DNA of 64,000 nucleotides from the NCBI GenBank assembly GCA_949710005.1, contig OX453281.1, positions 25,446,362-25,510,361 of the forward strand, given 5' to 3'. The position numbers and the translations under genes were made by a program. Origin of the DNA: Ricordea florida (Eukaryota > Cnidaria > Anthozoa > Corallimorpharia > Ricordeidae). A model generated the notes under the pieces. It was not told the origin of the DNA. It saw only the letters and a list, made by a program, of their open reading frames with translations, and did no database searches. Shown piece by piece: positions 29,390 through 41,925 of this stretch. Position 1 is the first letter of the stretch. Each line of letters starts with the position of its first letter.

Positions 29390-30827
29390 CTAAGCAAAGT
29401 AGTCATGAAGATTCGGTGGGTCTAGGTCAAAATACTCTGACACCTGGTTGCCATATAAACATGTGAGGGCATTTCTTAGTATGGGAGCGACAACATATAG
29501 CTTTCCTACACTGCTTAATTCAATTTTTAAGTTCTTTTTGAAATCCAAGAACTTAAAGGAGTTAGCTATTTCTCCAAATAGCCATTCCACAGAGGACCTG
29601 ACTTTGCTCATGCATGTGTTATAGGCTTCCATTTGAGGAGTGAGCACAGCATTACGGAATGGGGCCTGCAAGTGAACCCGAAGAGGGTATACAGGATCCC
29701 CATATACACACATTGGTTGTCTTGTCAGTGAATGACCATGTGTTTCTAATGATGGAAGGAGACCAGAGTCAGCAAGCATACCTGAGTCATGTTTTCTCCC
29801 TTCTGCAAAACAAATTTGAGAGAGAGAGAGAGCAAGAGAGTAAAAGGTTACTTAGTAAATTAATAGAGCCAAATAAAACTGATGCCTAATTATTGTTTGT
29901 TAACTTTTGAGTATTTAGACATTCTAGCATATCTCTGTTTGTTCTCTTATAAACACTTGAGGGTTTTGGTTTAAACAGTCAGATTCAGTTTTTGATCAGT
30001 TCTGATCACAACAACAGTTGTATCTTTTTTCATTTCTAAATGCACAAGCAAAAAAAAGGTACACTGTCAGTAACTGTTGCTATATGAAACAGTGACAGGT
30101 TTGTTTATCATTGCTTTTTAAAAATTAATTCAAGTGGTTATAAATAAGATTAAAATAAACACGTACCGACTAGGCCATAAAGGTGCGCAATTAAGCCGTT
30201 CGGTATAGCTAACGCTTGAAATTTCAAGCTGTGGACACGCTTGTGGCCATTGTACAGAATTCGTTGATTAGTTCCTGGCCTTGCTATGGGGCGAACAGTT
30301 CCATCGATAAATCCAAAGCAGTTTTGTAGCGGTGCTCCCATTTGATGTATGGTGTCCGCGTAGACTTGAAGCGCTACAGGATTGAGGATATCAGCATTCC
30401 AGTCGCTGATTCGGTGATGATGGGTTGCATAAATGTGGTCCAGAACACAGTTTGTGGCCATGCACAACACTGGTACCGGGCGACCAAACCGTGGCAACAT
30501 ATCGCTATACCTACATGGGTATGTTAGCCGCTTTAGGAGCATGCATAAACCTTCCGTTCCCCCTGCCACGCTTCTTTGTTCCAGCATGAACTCTTGAGGG
30601 ATCTGGAGGGCTTCTTCTAACAGGGGAATGTCACGTTTTCTTACTCTAAACTCGGCCAAGCATTTATCGTCCTCCATGTCGTCCAACTCGAAGCGAGAAT
30701 ATTGATCATATGGTAAATCTAAGTTTGAAGATTTGTTGTAATCGTAGAGAAGCACAAATTCTTCTTCTGAAATCATGGCATCGTCAAAGGCAAGTAATAA
30801 ATGCGCTCGGGCATCTCTGAGTGACAT
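29390..30827 (-). CDS. HARBI1-like nuclease (PIF/Harbinger transposase family)
   Basis: Two exons on the minus strand. Exon 1 runs from ATG 30827 to 30167 (GTCG|GTACGT, phase 1). Exon 2 runs from 29802 (TTTTGCAG|AAGGG) to the stop at 29390. The junction gives GLVEGRKHDSGML, as expected for the family. Predicted length is 357 residues, close to HARBI1 (about 350). The DDE triad is visible: FGFIDGT (first Asp, exon 1), GDPVYPL (second Asp) and VEWLFGEI (Glu, exon 2). The frame is clean with all catalytic residues, so it is either a young transposase or a retained host copy. No flanking terminal repeats were identified. Active transposition would need a Myb-like partner; the Myb/SANT-like gene at 4698 is broken. 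Confidence 0.9.
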
Positions 30828-31115
30828 TTTAGGTCGTCAAATAAACTTGGGAAAGTTTGTTTTGAAAAGCTACAGATGTGAACAAGTTGTTGCTAAACGA
30901 CTCGAATTTCGCGGCTACGGCGCAGACTCTCCCCAACCTCCGCGCGACAACTCGTAACTTACGGTCGCCGTAGCGAGCGTTTCAGGTGGGCAACTTAATG
31001 ACGGCGATCACTGCTTTCACCTGTCAGAGCTAAATTTAAAATAATATGCGTGCGCATTGCAGCTTATGGCGCGCGTTGTGGCGGGAAGTTTAATAAAGAA
31101 AATAAAGCCCTTGAA
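30828..31115. promoter_or_regulatory. Divergent promoter between HARBI1-like and F-box genes
   Basis: Only 288 bp separate two start codons pointing away from each other. The stretch is CpG-rich (for example GGCTACGGCG and CCTCCGCGCGACA) compared with its surroundings, which suits a shared promoter. No TATA box was noted. Confidence 0.4.
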
Positions 31116-34100
31116 ATGTTTCCATCGTCAATGGCTTCCCCTAAAAAATGTCACGTCTGTTGTTGCAAATCGTCGTCGCGCTGGTATAGTATTGTTGAGA
31201 ATATTGTGGAAGACTTGAGGAATTGTTTTAACGTGGAAACAACGTGCAATGGTGCGTGTTTGTGTGCCTCTTGTCGGCGAAATTTGACGAGATGGCAACG
31301 AAGTTGCGACGAAGAAAAAGAAAAATATTTCGTAAAAGCCCAATCTCGAGGAAAGGCATTTGTTAACAGGGTAACACTAGCTCAACAGAACCGGAGGCTT
31401 GCCGTAAAAAATATCCCCGAAACAAAAACAGCCCCAATATCGTTGCTGCTATGTTTACCGGAGGTCGTGTTGTTAGATATTTTCAGATATGTTGGTATCG
31501 CAGATATTTGTAACTTGAGACTGACGTGCCGGTATGTAAACACAATTTGCGCGTCTAACTATTTGTGGAAATTTCTGTTGGAACGTGACTTTCCAGAAGC
31601 AATTCCCTTTCTAAATACAGTGCTGTCAGCGTCCTTAGCAGCTTACAGATTTTTGTACTCGGCTACGCTCTCGTCGAAAAAAGACCAAATAAGTTACCGC
31701 AGGCAAATAGGTGAACTTGAACGTCAGTTTCGCGAAAGGGAGAGCAAATTCTTGGTGGAAAACGCGGAATTACAACAACACGTCGACAGCCTGCAGTCAA
31801 AGCTATTTACCTTGCAAACTGACCGAGATCCTAACACCCCAGTCAGCAAACTTCAAGAACAGGTAAACCGTAATAAACTAATTTAACTCACCCAAAAACC
31901 CGTTCGCCCGGAACCCGGGATGTGACGAACGTCGAGAAGTACGTATTGGCTCGGCAGTAGATATATGAAATGAAAAATATGCCATGGGCGATAACAGGTT
32001 TATATATTTGGTGTTTGAAAGCGGCTTTTACTATGGGCGAACGACCGGATTCCCCTGTTGACTGAAAATGGTTGCAGAAAATCGTATACTATAAATCACA
32101 GGTGCTCTTTAGTCCCATAAAAGAAACCTAATGTTTGTGAAATAACAGTTTAAATCCCACTGTCTCATGTATTTAATATGTACTGCCTTACGTATTTCGT
32201 TGCATTGAACAACGAACTTGTCAGTGTAGGTGTTTCCTCGGGCGTCCGCATACTAACCTCTCCATAAACTTTTATTAAATTTGTTAATCTAATACTTTAC
32301 CACTCAACAATCTATGAAGAACACAAATTAGTTTTCTTTCAAGTGACAATGGAAATGTTAACTCTTTGCAAATAAGCTGAACTTATGGCTATTTGGCCAC
32401 ACTTGCACAAAACTAAGAAGTAGTACCGAAATAACTAAACCAGTACAATGCATGGTTCATGAAATCTGATTTTTGTTACAGCTTTTTGCTGGTTGAGAGG
32501 GAGTTAGTTTTTTCTGAGCAATATCTTGGCAAGATTTAAAAAAAAAACAGCAACAAAAAATAAATAATAATTGTGATATATTTTTATAAACAGGTATAAT
32601 GTTGATACTTCGTTCATTCCTCTGTTAGCAAAACTTGATAATAGTATCACCTTGAAAATATCTGTAAGTAACTTAAGGTTTGTTACCTGCAGGTATTTAT
32701 GAGTCTTGTCAAAAAGAAGACAGGGCAGAGTAATTCAGGCTTCATCTATGCAAACCAATCAAAAGGAAAGCCTATCAAGTTAATGTCAGTTTCCCAGCCA
32801 CAAACCGGAAGTTCATCTGCATCTTCTAGCACATTGAAAAAAAGGAGTCAAGTCATTGAGAAATTTGTAGAGAACGTAGCATCAGCAACAAAGGTGGCAG
32901 ATGATGTCATACATCAGACTGCAACATCGATTAAAAGAAAAAAGGATCGGTTTCTGAAGTCACTTTCGGAGGGAGGTCTGAACATCATACAGTCTTTTAC
33001 ACTTAAGCAGGTGAGTAACAACTACAAAGATGTTTTATTTGGAAAACAACATTGAAAATTTTCATTTGTTACGTGTGCATTTTGCAACAATGCAGAAAAA
33101 TAATTAACGAGTGTGAAGCCTGCATGAGTGTGTGCCATTATTTCAACTCTGCAGAACATTCTAATTTAATACAGGTTACCAAATACATAAAAAAAGGAAA
33201 TAATTTCACATAAAGTGATTGCCTACCATTGTACACTGTATGAGTATTAGAGAGTATAACAAAAACAAAAGCCTGTAACATTTTTGACATCAAAATAAAA
33301 AAAAGCTAAACCCACTGTTTGTCTGAAATTTATTATCACAAATGACATAACTTCTTTCAGGTTGCAGAGCTTAAAGCCCATATGCCCATGGAGATGTTAA
33401 GGATGATCAAAAGGACCTTTAGAGATGCTCTTGGTAAGCTTTTGAACAGTAAACCCTTGTCATTAATAGTATTTAATACCCAACAAAAGCCCATGTACAC
33501 TTTGATTAACACTCGCGATAAGTGTAGGTCACAAAAATATTAACAAAATTCAACAACGAAAATTGATTTTAAAAATGACTGGTGCTTGCTTGTCCCGTTT
33601 GAAGTCCCAGATTAGTAATTAAAGAAAGGGTAGAATTTGGGAAGCTGGGTGTACTGATCTGTTGAGCTTTCCAGCTTAGTATATTTCTTTCCCAAAAAAT
33701 TAGCCCTGCTAATAATTTTCCCTTTGGTTTACAGGATATGACATTTTTGGTTCTGAAAAAGAGATTCGAGGGCATTTAAAGTCTATGGAATTTGAGTATG
33801 AATGTGGGAATTTTGAAAGTTCAACTGGAAAGGATGTCTCTTTTGTAAGAGTAGCAGATGTATCTGATGTAGTGAAGAAATCTGTTAACGAACTGAATGA
33901 AAGTGGCTTTTTTGTGGAAAAGAGCAACATTCCAAAAAATTTGCTGTGGGTACTTCTCACAGGGGACAAGGGAGGGAAATCGACAAAGTTGCTGATGCAA
34001 TTTCTGAACTGCAAAGAGCAGCACTCCATTCAAACGGCCCGGCTGCTGGCTATATTTGAAGGCGACAAGGACAATCACCAGTGTATTCAGAAGGTTTTTG

Positions 34101-36104
34101 GTCCTGTTATAGAGGAAACAAAGAAAGTACTATCAAAGGTAACTGAATTGGACCTTAAGGTGGACCTTACAGAAAGCACAAGTCCAAGTAAGCAGCCTAA
34201 TTTTGAAATCAGAGGGATGGCAAACTGGCCGAAAGAGCTTCAAGAGTTATTCCGAAACTGCCAAAATGAGTATCACAGCCAAAGATGTTTGCTATGCCAG
34301 AAAACAGCCTATTTCAACTCACATTCCTCCAACTGCGATGCTAACAAGCCATCCAGTGCAAGTTATAGCATTTCAGAGTTCTGGCTCAGTCTTGGAGGGG
34401 ACTGGGAGTTCATAGCAAGGTTATTGGGTTTAACAGGGCCCAATGGAACTTTCTTTTGTAACTTCTGTCATGCTCAACTTAAAGATCTTGAGAAGGGGAA
34501 GCCTCATACTCCATGGTTGTTGCATCAAGGTGCCACTGCTAGTCACATACCTACCAAAAAGTTTCCTGTGCGTAGTTTTGAGTCAATCTTGTCTGATAAT
34601 GACAGATTTGTGAAAGGTGGTTCTGTAAAGTCAAAAGTCAACCAATTCCACAATTGTGAGAGCACTCCAGTCTATCAAGCAACTGGATCAGTTATTGACT
34701 CAGTGTCATGCATGCCCCTCCATTTGTCTCTGGGGCTTGGAAAGCAGGCACTTGAGCTGGTTGAAAGTGAAGCCATTTCACTGGATAACACCATTAAAGA
34801 GGCAAATGGAGAGGCATCCCCAGAACTGGTTGAGTCATTCCAGAAACGAGAGGAACTGATCTTGGACTGTGCCAATCTAGAAGAATTGTTGGAGAATGAC
34901 TATGAGGCCATTAATTCCACTGAAGAAAAGCTTCAGAGGTTTCTTGCCGACACAGCTCCTTGTCATCAAAAGGAAGGGCGAAGGTACAGTACAATGTGCA
35001 GAATGAAATTGCAAATGTCATCTGATAAATAAAATGATATAAAAGAAACCTTGTTGGAAACATATTATAAACATATTCTCCCTATGTAAGACAACTAAGG
35101 GTATTCTTAACATCAAAATTCCCTGTAGGGAAAACGTTTTCTCATATAAACGCTCACTAAATTTGTCTCAGGGGCAGGATTGACTTGGATTCCCAAGACC
35201 ATATAACAAAGGCCTCAATCGTGGTAACTGTCTGACGCTGACACAAATTAATAATAAATATGTTAATCTACAACGAGTAACTGATTTTCAAAATGGCCTT
35301 CATTTTTGTTGTAGGTTCACTACCCACACAGTGGAAGCTGTAAAAGCAAGGGAAAGGGCACGAGAACTTAAAAAGGGCAGGGATGAACAACAACACCAGG
35401 TGAAACAACATCAAGACCAGTTAAAAGCAGCAAAGGAACAATTGATTAATGTAGTTGCCAAAATACATCATTTGAAAGGGCCTTTCCAAAAGAGATTGGA
35501 TGGTGTACTAGAAAGGATGAATTTAAAGAGGCAAGTGTATCACAAAGAGGCTCTGGTTGGTAATGACGTTGCCAAAATTCTCCACCCTGAAAACATAGGA
35601 AAAATTGTGAATTGTTTCAAACCACTCAGAGTGAATCTTCAAAATGGAGAACATAAAGTTTTCAGTGATCAAAGAAGCATGAACAAGGTGTCAACATTAC
35701 TGACAAAACTTTCACAATGTTTCCAACTGTACTCACCCAGTACTCCTCTCTGTCGCCATGAGGTAGCCTTCCTTGCAGTCCGATGTGCTAGCTTTGGTCA
35801 CTGGTTCCCTATTAACTTTCCAAACACCAACTTGCTTCGAAAGTTTCATGTGTTAACTTTCCATGTACCTGAGAAAGCCATTTCCAAGCACACTGTGGGC
35901 ATGGAAGCTGAACACTGCTCTGAAAGTATACACCCAGTGGTCAATAGGCTTGAAAGGACTTATGCAACTACACAAAATACATGTGATCGGTTGGCTCTGG
36001 TAGTCAAGAGCCAGTGGCTTCAAAGCAACTCCACTCTGACAAATTTCAGGAAACCTAAACACAGAAACAGATCAGATGCAATTGTAATTACAACAGAAGA
36101 ATAG
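31116..36104 (+). CDS. Five-exon gene: Cys-rich module, F-box, coiled coil and transposase-like C-terminal half
   Basis: Exons 31116-31862, 32693-33010, 33361-33433, 33735-34983 and 35315-36104; every junction is GT-AG with matching phase, giving about 1058 residues. The N-terminus has CHVCCC...CLCASCRRNL (likely zinc-binding). LPEVVLLDIFRYVGIADICN...LWKFLLERDF (exon 1) is a good F-box, which usually binds Skp1 in SCF ubiquitin ligases. A charged coiled coil follows (QIGELERQFRERESKF). Exons 4-5 resemble a multi-copy cnidarian transposase-like family: LTGDKGGKSTKLL, GGDWEFIARLLGLTGPNGT, FFCNFCH, PLHLSLGLG and, near the end, EHCSESIHPVVNRLE. I read Asp in GDKGG and Glu in ES-IH as possible DDE residues; this is inference. 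The family name is unknown to me. The intact frame argues for constraint or youth. Confidence 0.8.
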
Positions 36105-36707
36105 TTTCTATATTGAAAATCGTAAATTTGCCAAGCTTCCATAACAAGTGGGGACTTAAAGCATATTGCACTAAAATATTTTATGACTCAGATATACTGC
36201 AACTAGGTGAATAAAATTGCACTTTTAATTTTAATCAATATTGCACAAATAATCTTAACAAGTTGCACAATTCCCAGTGAAGTGATGTTCCCTGCAATGT
36301 GGAAAGTAATTTGCATTTACTTAAGTTTTCCATTCTTTTGCTTACAGTGCAACGCACCTTAATGTAACCACCCAACAAACTTTTTCACAATTTTGATAGC
36401 CAACCAGAGAGCGAGAATTTCTTTGACCGGTAACACAAAACTGTTGATCTCATGTGTAGACAAAGTTGTGGTGTTTGCAGCACAATACAGAGCTAACTAA
36501 CTTGTGAAAAAAATGTGCATTGAGCTATAACAATTGACCTTAAAAAAACTTGCACCACTCTCTCAACAAGTCATGTCCGTTTTTCAGAGTTTTGTACTGG
36601 CTAAGTGTAATTGCTCTGAGTTATGAATGGTCGAATGGCTTGAAAGGGGCTGATAATATTGGGAGAGGCTTGCAAAACACAATAAGCCACAGTTACAGGT
36701 GTATGGA
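36105..36707. other. 3' flank between convergent genes
   Basis: AT-rich, with AATAAA near 36210 that could serve as a polyadenylation signal for the F-box gene. No other gene seen. Confidence 0.4.
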
Positions 36708-37168
36708 TCAGTTGTTTACAAATTTATTGTCATCTGACAAATTTAATTTCACAACTTTATTTTCTTTTTTTTTGGTTAATTTCTTGATCCTTTCTCTTTC
36801 CAATCTTTCCTTTAACTCTTCCCTTCTTCTCAATTCTTCTTCCTCTTCATATCTTTTTTCTTCTGGGCTGAAATGTATTAATTTTGTAACACTAAAAATT
36901 CCTTTACTATTTCCTTTTTAATGATAAAACCAAATCAGGAAAAATTGAATTTGCAAAAGCACGCTACCTTTTTTCTTCTTCTACCTCTGGCCATACAACA
37001 CCTCTTGGTTTTGGCCTACGAACAACTGTGCTTCTTCGAACATAGAAAAACGAATATATTTAGCTCGCAGCTGAAGCCAATATCCTTAAAAATAAAATTT
37101 ATTAAAACCAATTAAATGCACTACCTTTGTTTTGGCATTCCCCAAGAAACCAGACAAGTCGTAACCAT
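36708..37168 (-). CDS. Small three-exon gene, 97-residue charged protein
   Basis: Minus-strand exons 37168-37125, 37033-36968 and 36891-36708 (stop TGA 36710-36708) join in phase (2, 2). The product begins MVTTCLVSWGMPKQRSTVV, has a basic-Pro stretch (RRPKPRGVVWPEVEEEK) and ends in a long Glu/Arg/Lys helix (EEEEELRRREELKERLER). An alternative start is the internal Met of MPKQRS. The last exon is highly charged and likely forms a single helix or coiled coil. I do not recognise the family. Exon 2's acceptor (TTCGAAG) has a weak pyrimidine tract, the main doubt. Confidence 0.45.
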
Positions 37169-38397
37169 TGAGCCGAAAAAAATGAAACACGCGCGGCAAA
37201 ATTCCCGCGCTTTTTGAGGACGCGACCGGCCGACACAGCATCAAATAAAAATCGGGAAATTTGTGGTCAAGAAAATATCTGACAAAAGAGAACACTTGAT
37301 CGAAATATTCGCAATTGACAGCTCGAGAATCTGTTGATCAATTTAACTTAGAAGTTCGACACATTTAAATATGACAGTACATAGTGAACAATCTACCCCA
37401 ATGACGTTGTCCTGTCAAGAATTTAAGCTTAATAACGTACGACCTTTGAGTTAACCGTTTAATACTCATAGGTCCGTTGTGAAATAATCATCATAATATT
37501 TCTTCATTCAAACAAATAAACCACAAAAAAAACTAAAAACTAACCTGAGGCAACTGTCGAAGTTCTCCGCTAGGTTGGTGGAAAGCGCCAACAATCAGTA
37601 CCGCCGTATCTAGTGTGTTAATACAAAACCGTAACGCGGTAAAACCTCGAAATGGTCTTGAAGATACTGAATAAATTCCACTCTCATACAATCGAGACTG
37701 GTACAAACTGAAACCAGATATGTAATCTTCTTTTGAGTGAAAGGGCTTAATGGACAGCATTCTTCGAGGAGCGAATCCAGGAGAATGAGAAACGAGTGTC
37801 GTTCTGACAGATCCTTCCTGTCACCTTCCAATAAATCCACTTCTGAGCCATTTCACTGGTGAATAAGGTCCAATATAAACATTTCTACTCGACAAACGCA
37901 TTCTGTTGAAAACAATAAGATTCTTTAATTTAAAATTGGACTGAGGCAACCCTATCATTTTTGAGCGATCGCACACAACACGTAGACAAAGACAGTCAGG
38001 CGCGAAGTCATGCTTCTGGTAAAACGTCGAGAAGAAACTGCTAACTAATGAAGTTTCCAATAAAATAGGAAAATCAGAACTTACCAGTATATCGGCCTGT
38101 TTCTCACGATGACCTTCATAGCATATTCGCCACACATACCGACGAAATTTATGAAAAATGGAAAAATCCAGCGGGCTTGTAACCACAGATCGAAATACTT
38201 CGCTCTGTCCTTCGCACTCACGTGATGGAACGAAAAACGCAATGTCGACCAGCGGACTTAACTCAAAATCTACCGCTGCAAAGTTATAACGCAGGCTTCA
38301 AGTGGATCTGGCAGCCCAAGAATGAAACGCTCGTGCGCGCCTTTTAACAGTCGATGTCAAATTCAAGATGTCGGATCAGTTTTTGCTTCTGGTCAAC
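37169..38397. other. Upstream region, no gene recognised
   Basis: Several short minus-strand open frames but no motif or splice pattern I trust. Probably the promoter side of the small gene plus unique sequence. Confidence 0.35.
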
Positions 38398-38622
38398 CGA
38401 GCTCGATAAACCCTTATCGAGCTCGATATCCATACCGAGCTCGATAAAGAGATCGCACCAGGTATCGAGCTCGATTTGACACATTCTCGAGCTCGATCGC
38501 CGAGCATCAATTGCCGAGCTCGATATCAACTTGTCGAGCTCGATAACGGTAAACTAGATTCGAGCTCGATTAACTTGTTTTATTTTTAAGGGGGTGGGGG
38601 TGTTGGAGTTATCGAGCTCGAT
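38398..38622. repeat. Cluster of nine CGAGCTCGAT palindromic motifs
   Basis: Exact copies of CGAGCTCGAT start at 38398, 38418, 38436, 38466, 38488, 38515, 38535, 38561 and 38613, with irregular spacing of 18-52 bp. Several extend to the 12-bp palindrome ATCGAGCTCGAT. The spacers are unrelated to each other, so this is not a simple tandem array. It could be a dense protein-binding platform or a sub-terminal repeat cluster of an unrecognised element. Confidence 0.85.
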
Positions 38623-39205
38623 TGGCGTTACATTTTTCGGACGCGCCAATCGTCCGAAAAGTTTCCTTTTTGTAAAATACAAGACACATTTTTTCTTTCT
38701 CTGATCATAAAGTAGGGAAGATGCTGTGTTAAAAATTATATTTGTTAATCAAGGTTTACACCTTACAACAACAGTCTCGTTGTACGGTTATTGAAAACCA
38801 TTCGATCATGAGAAAACGTGTACAAGTATGAGATAATGTGCGGCTTTTCAATGCATTAAGGCCAACTATTGCCAGTAGATCAGAGTTCGGGTATATTTTT
38901 ATTCATATAGCTCATACAGATGCTTGCTTAAGCTTGAAGGAGCTGCGTAATTAAATCATACTAAATTGCTGAAAACCCATAACAAATATTGACCACATTG
39001 TAAACCAAAGAATTTTAATCAAGAATTGTTGGTAAATATTACAACATTGCATTCAAACAAGTATTTGTTGTTGGTTCGGCTATCTATGGTAAGGAGAGAA
39101 ATGGAGTACAACCTGACAAATTTATGCAAATATAGTAAATTATATATTACTTTTGAAACTTTTCTCCGTATAGATTATGGGAAATTATTACATTGCAGCA
39201 CTATG
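38623..39205. other. No gene recognised
   Basis: AT-rich, no motif or element identified. Confidence 0.4.
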
Positions 39206-39420
39206 CAGGAGTACCCAACAGAGCCGCTCTTCAAAATACCCGCTCGACAGTCTTAAATTCAGCTGGCTGGGAACATTAAAAGGGGAGAAAACACTTGCTG
39301 GGAAATTTTCCTTAAAAACTGGCTGTGGAAACTCACAGAAAAATTGAATTTTCTGGCTGGCGGGTGGTGCGCAACGCTTTCTGGGAATTATTCGCTCAGA
39401 ATTGTTCGCTGGCCAAAATT
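39206..39420. repeat. Left boundary patch: inverted motifs plus GCTGG cluster
   Basis: CAGGAGTACCCAAC (39206-39219) and ATACCCGCTC (39236-39245) occur inverted at 47919-47932 and 47813-47822. They are followed by repeated GCTGGCTGGGAA / GCTGGGAAATTTTCC / TCTGGCTGGCGGG units. It may be the end of a large element running to 47.9 kb, but the GCTGG units on the right have the same orientation, not the inverted one. Confidence 0.4.
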
Positions 39421-41925
39421 TTTTAGCTTAAAAGGTTTCCTGTAATCAAAGTAAGTATTTATCGGTATGTCTTTATCTTTTGTTCTGCTGTCATTTTTGG
39501 AGTGAAGACAGATCAGCAAATTGTTTTTTTGTGTGCAAAGGTTACACAGTGATCAAACCGTTTTTACAGTGCGCGCATTTCTACAGGGTTGAGTCAGTCG
39601 TCGAGTGCGTGGCAGTTATCTTTTTCTCTGGTTTTACGTACTTCTTTCCCAAGTCTTTAATTGGTAAGTAGCCTTTCAACTTCACTGTTTGATGTTAATC
39701 AAAGAGTTTTCGAAATGGATTATTACAAATTTAATTTGTTCCTTTTTGTTCCATTTTAACACCGTTTTTTAGCCCCTTGAACTGGCGGCCACTGCAGACC
39801 TGAATATAAGTCTTCCCTACCCGAGGAACTTTAATCACCAGTTTGAAAGAACAGCAGGTGAGGGCGCTGTGAATCATGTTTTAGCTGTACCTTAAAATAC
39901 AGTACTTTTTTGTTTCAAGCAAATGCATTTCTTATTGATTGAATTTATCAGTAATGCCCATGTTGCGAGTGTATTTTTACCGCTCCTCTCAATTTATTTA
40001 TTTTCAGTGGTAAATAATCATTAATTTGCCCTATACAAAAGTCACCGCCCGTTTTTTCTCGGAGCCAGTTGCATACCACAAAAAAGAAATTAAAAAAATC
40101 GTTCACATTTTTTGACGATAAACAAATTTGAACTGTTTGAAGTTTATAATCAGTTAACCGGTATGTGTCTTGCATCGTTTTATTGTTTCGTCCGTATCAA
40201 CTAAAATAACTTCCATCCCATCACTTCACCACAATAACGATTCTCATATAATGTCCTCGGTCATTGAAAGAAACCTAAAATCGATCATTCTGTAGTACTG
40301 GTAGTCTATTGTCGATTCTGCTACATCTGTTGCTGTTACGTTGCGATTCTGTTAGACCTCTAAGTCTGTTCTTAGTAACGTGGAAATTATCCGCTCCTAA
40401 AATAACTGTGGACGTTTTAGTTATTGTTCTTACTGAATTAAGCAAACTCCTGTTAATATGGCGCGCAAAAATCAATAATTTTCTTTTCCTCGACCATTTG
40501 ATGTGCTTTCACAATAGTGTAGTGCTGATAGTAACGTGTTCTTTACCGAAAAACGTCTTTTCACTAAAAAGCTATTGTTTTATCGCGTTACGGATGTTTT
40601 GCTTAGTAATTTGTGGCGTGGGTACTCTAAATGGAAAGTCCAAGATCCCAACGCGTAACATCAAACGTTGGCCAAGAACACTCAAAAGCTGTTTCACAAA
40701 TATACTTTCAAAAATATAATTCGGGATAACTTTCATCACACAGTTGAAATAATGCCATTGAACAACTCGCAACTACGGTTTATCTTTTCGCACTGCTAAT
40801 GCAAGCAACATAACTGAATAAATGAATTATACTTTATTTACATAAAATAAGTGAACATCCAATGAGCAAAATCATTGTAAATTGGCTCCTTTACACTCAT
40901 GTAAAGAATTTATGCAAATGGCTTCCACACTCATGGTAAAAGCCGATGACAGTAGCTACCCACACCCAGTTCTGAAGGCTTATCTACTTAGAGATGTTTA
41001 GTACGTGCATCGAGTCTGTTTAAAAGAGCTCCGTGAAACATTGAAAGTTCGCCATTACTCGTATTTTCCTGGTAAATGGCACTGACATGCACCGAAAAGA
41101 AATATTGCAGAACTGTTGCACTTTCTTTCCAATTTCACAGCCTTTTGTCTCTCGACATCAAAAGAAGAACGTGACAAAGCGGCAGTTGCGACCCAAAGTG
41201 TTGTTTGTTGTGTGATGTTTTCTTTTACGAATGAGTTTTATTTCCAGAAAAATTAAAAGACATCGTATCCCGAACTGCGTTGAAATGGCCTTTCATTCAT
41301 TAAACGAACCTTCGCAAACTAATACAAATTATGAAAGTCAAAGTTTTTTATTCTTCCGTAATTTGAAAATTTCTATTTTGGATCCTGTTTTTTTGCGGTT
41401 TCAACACAATCAACACCCACAGATTAGCAACGTTCCGCGGTTTCGCGGTCTACATTGCTGGACGTAGATAAAAAAAAGGCCACAAAAAGGGCACACGTCT
41501 TCGTAGTCAACTTGAAGTCACCAATCGCTTGTCAGTCAGAGAGTGACATTATAGTTTATTTCATATCAAATGCATTTAAAAAAATAATGCAATTAGTGCA
41601 AGCAGTTAACATTATAAAGCTTGAAAGTGTCTTGCACAAGTTCGAGGTTTGTAGACCTTATCCAAAATTTAAGGAGAACTTTGTGGGCCCTTGCTGGTCT
41701 TCTTGAATCTCCTCTATTCCAGCTAGCGTCTTCCATCACAAGGCTAGTAAAGACAGTAATGATAATTAAAATAAAAGTGAATAAGTGACCTAAACTATTT
41801 GTAAGTGTCAAATGTTCAGCGATATATGGAGAAAAACGGCAACAACGGCATTAGCATCAACGCCGGTTTACAAAAAACTACTGAAACTAGCGACTGTCAG
41901 TATTTCAAATCGAAAGCTTTTATTT
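39421..41925. other. No gene recognised
   Basis: Unique AT-rich sequence with only short chance open frames; no splice-consistent exons found. Confidence 0.35.

Noticed and set aside
33569-34078. Minus-strand frames opposite exon 4 of the F-box gene
   Set aside because: They overlap a well-supported spliced exon and lack motifs.
37533-38186. Minus-strand frames upstream of the small gene
   Set aside because: No family resemblance and no consistent splice pattern; treated as non-coding.
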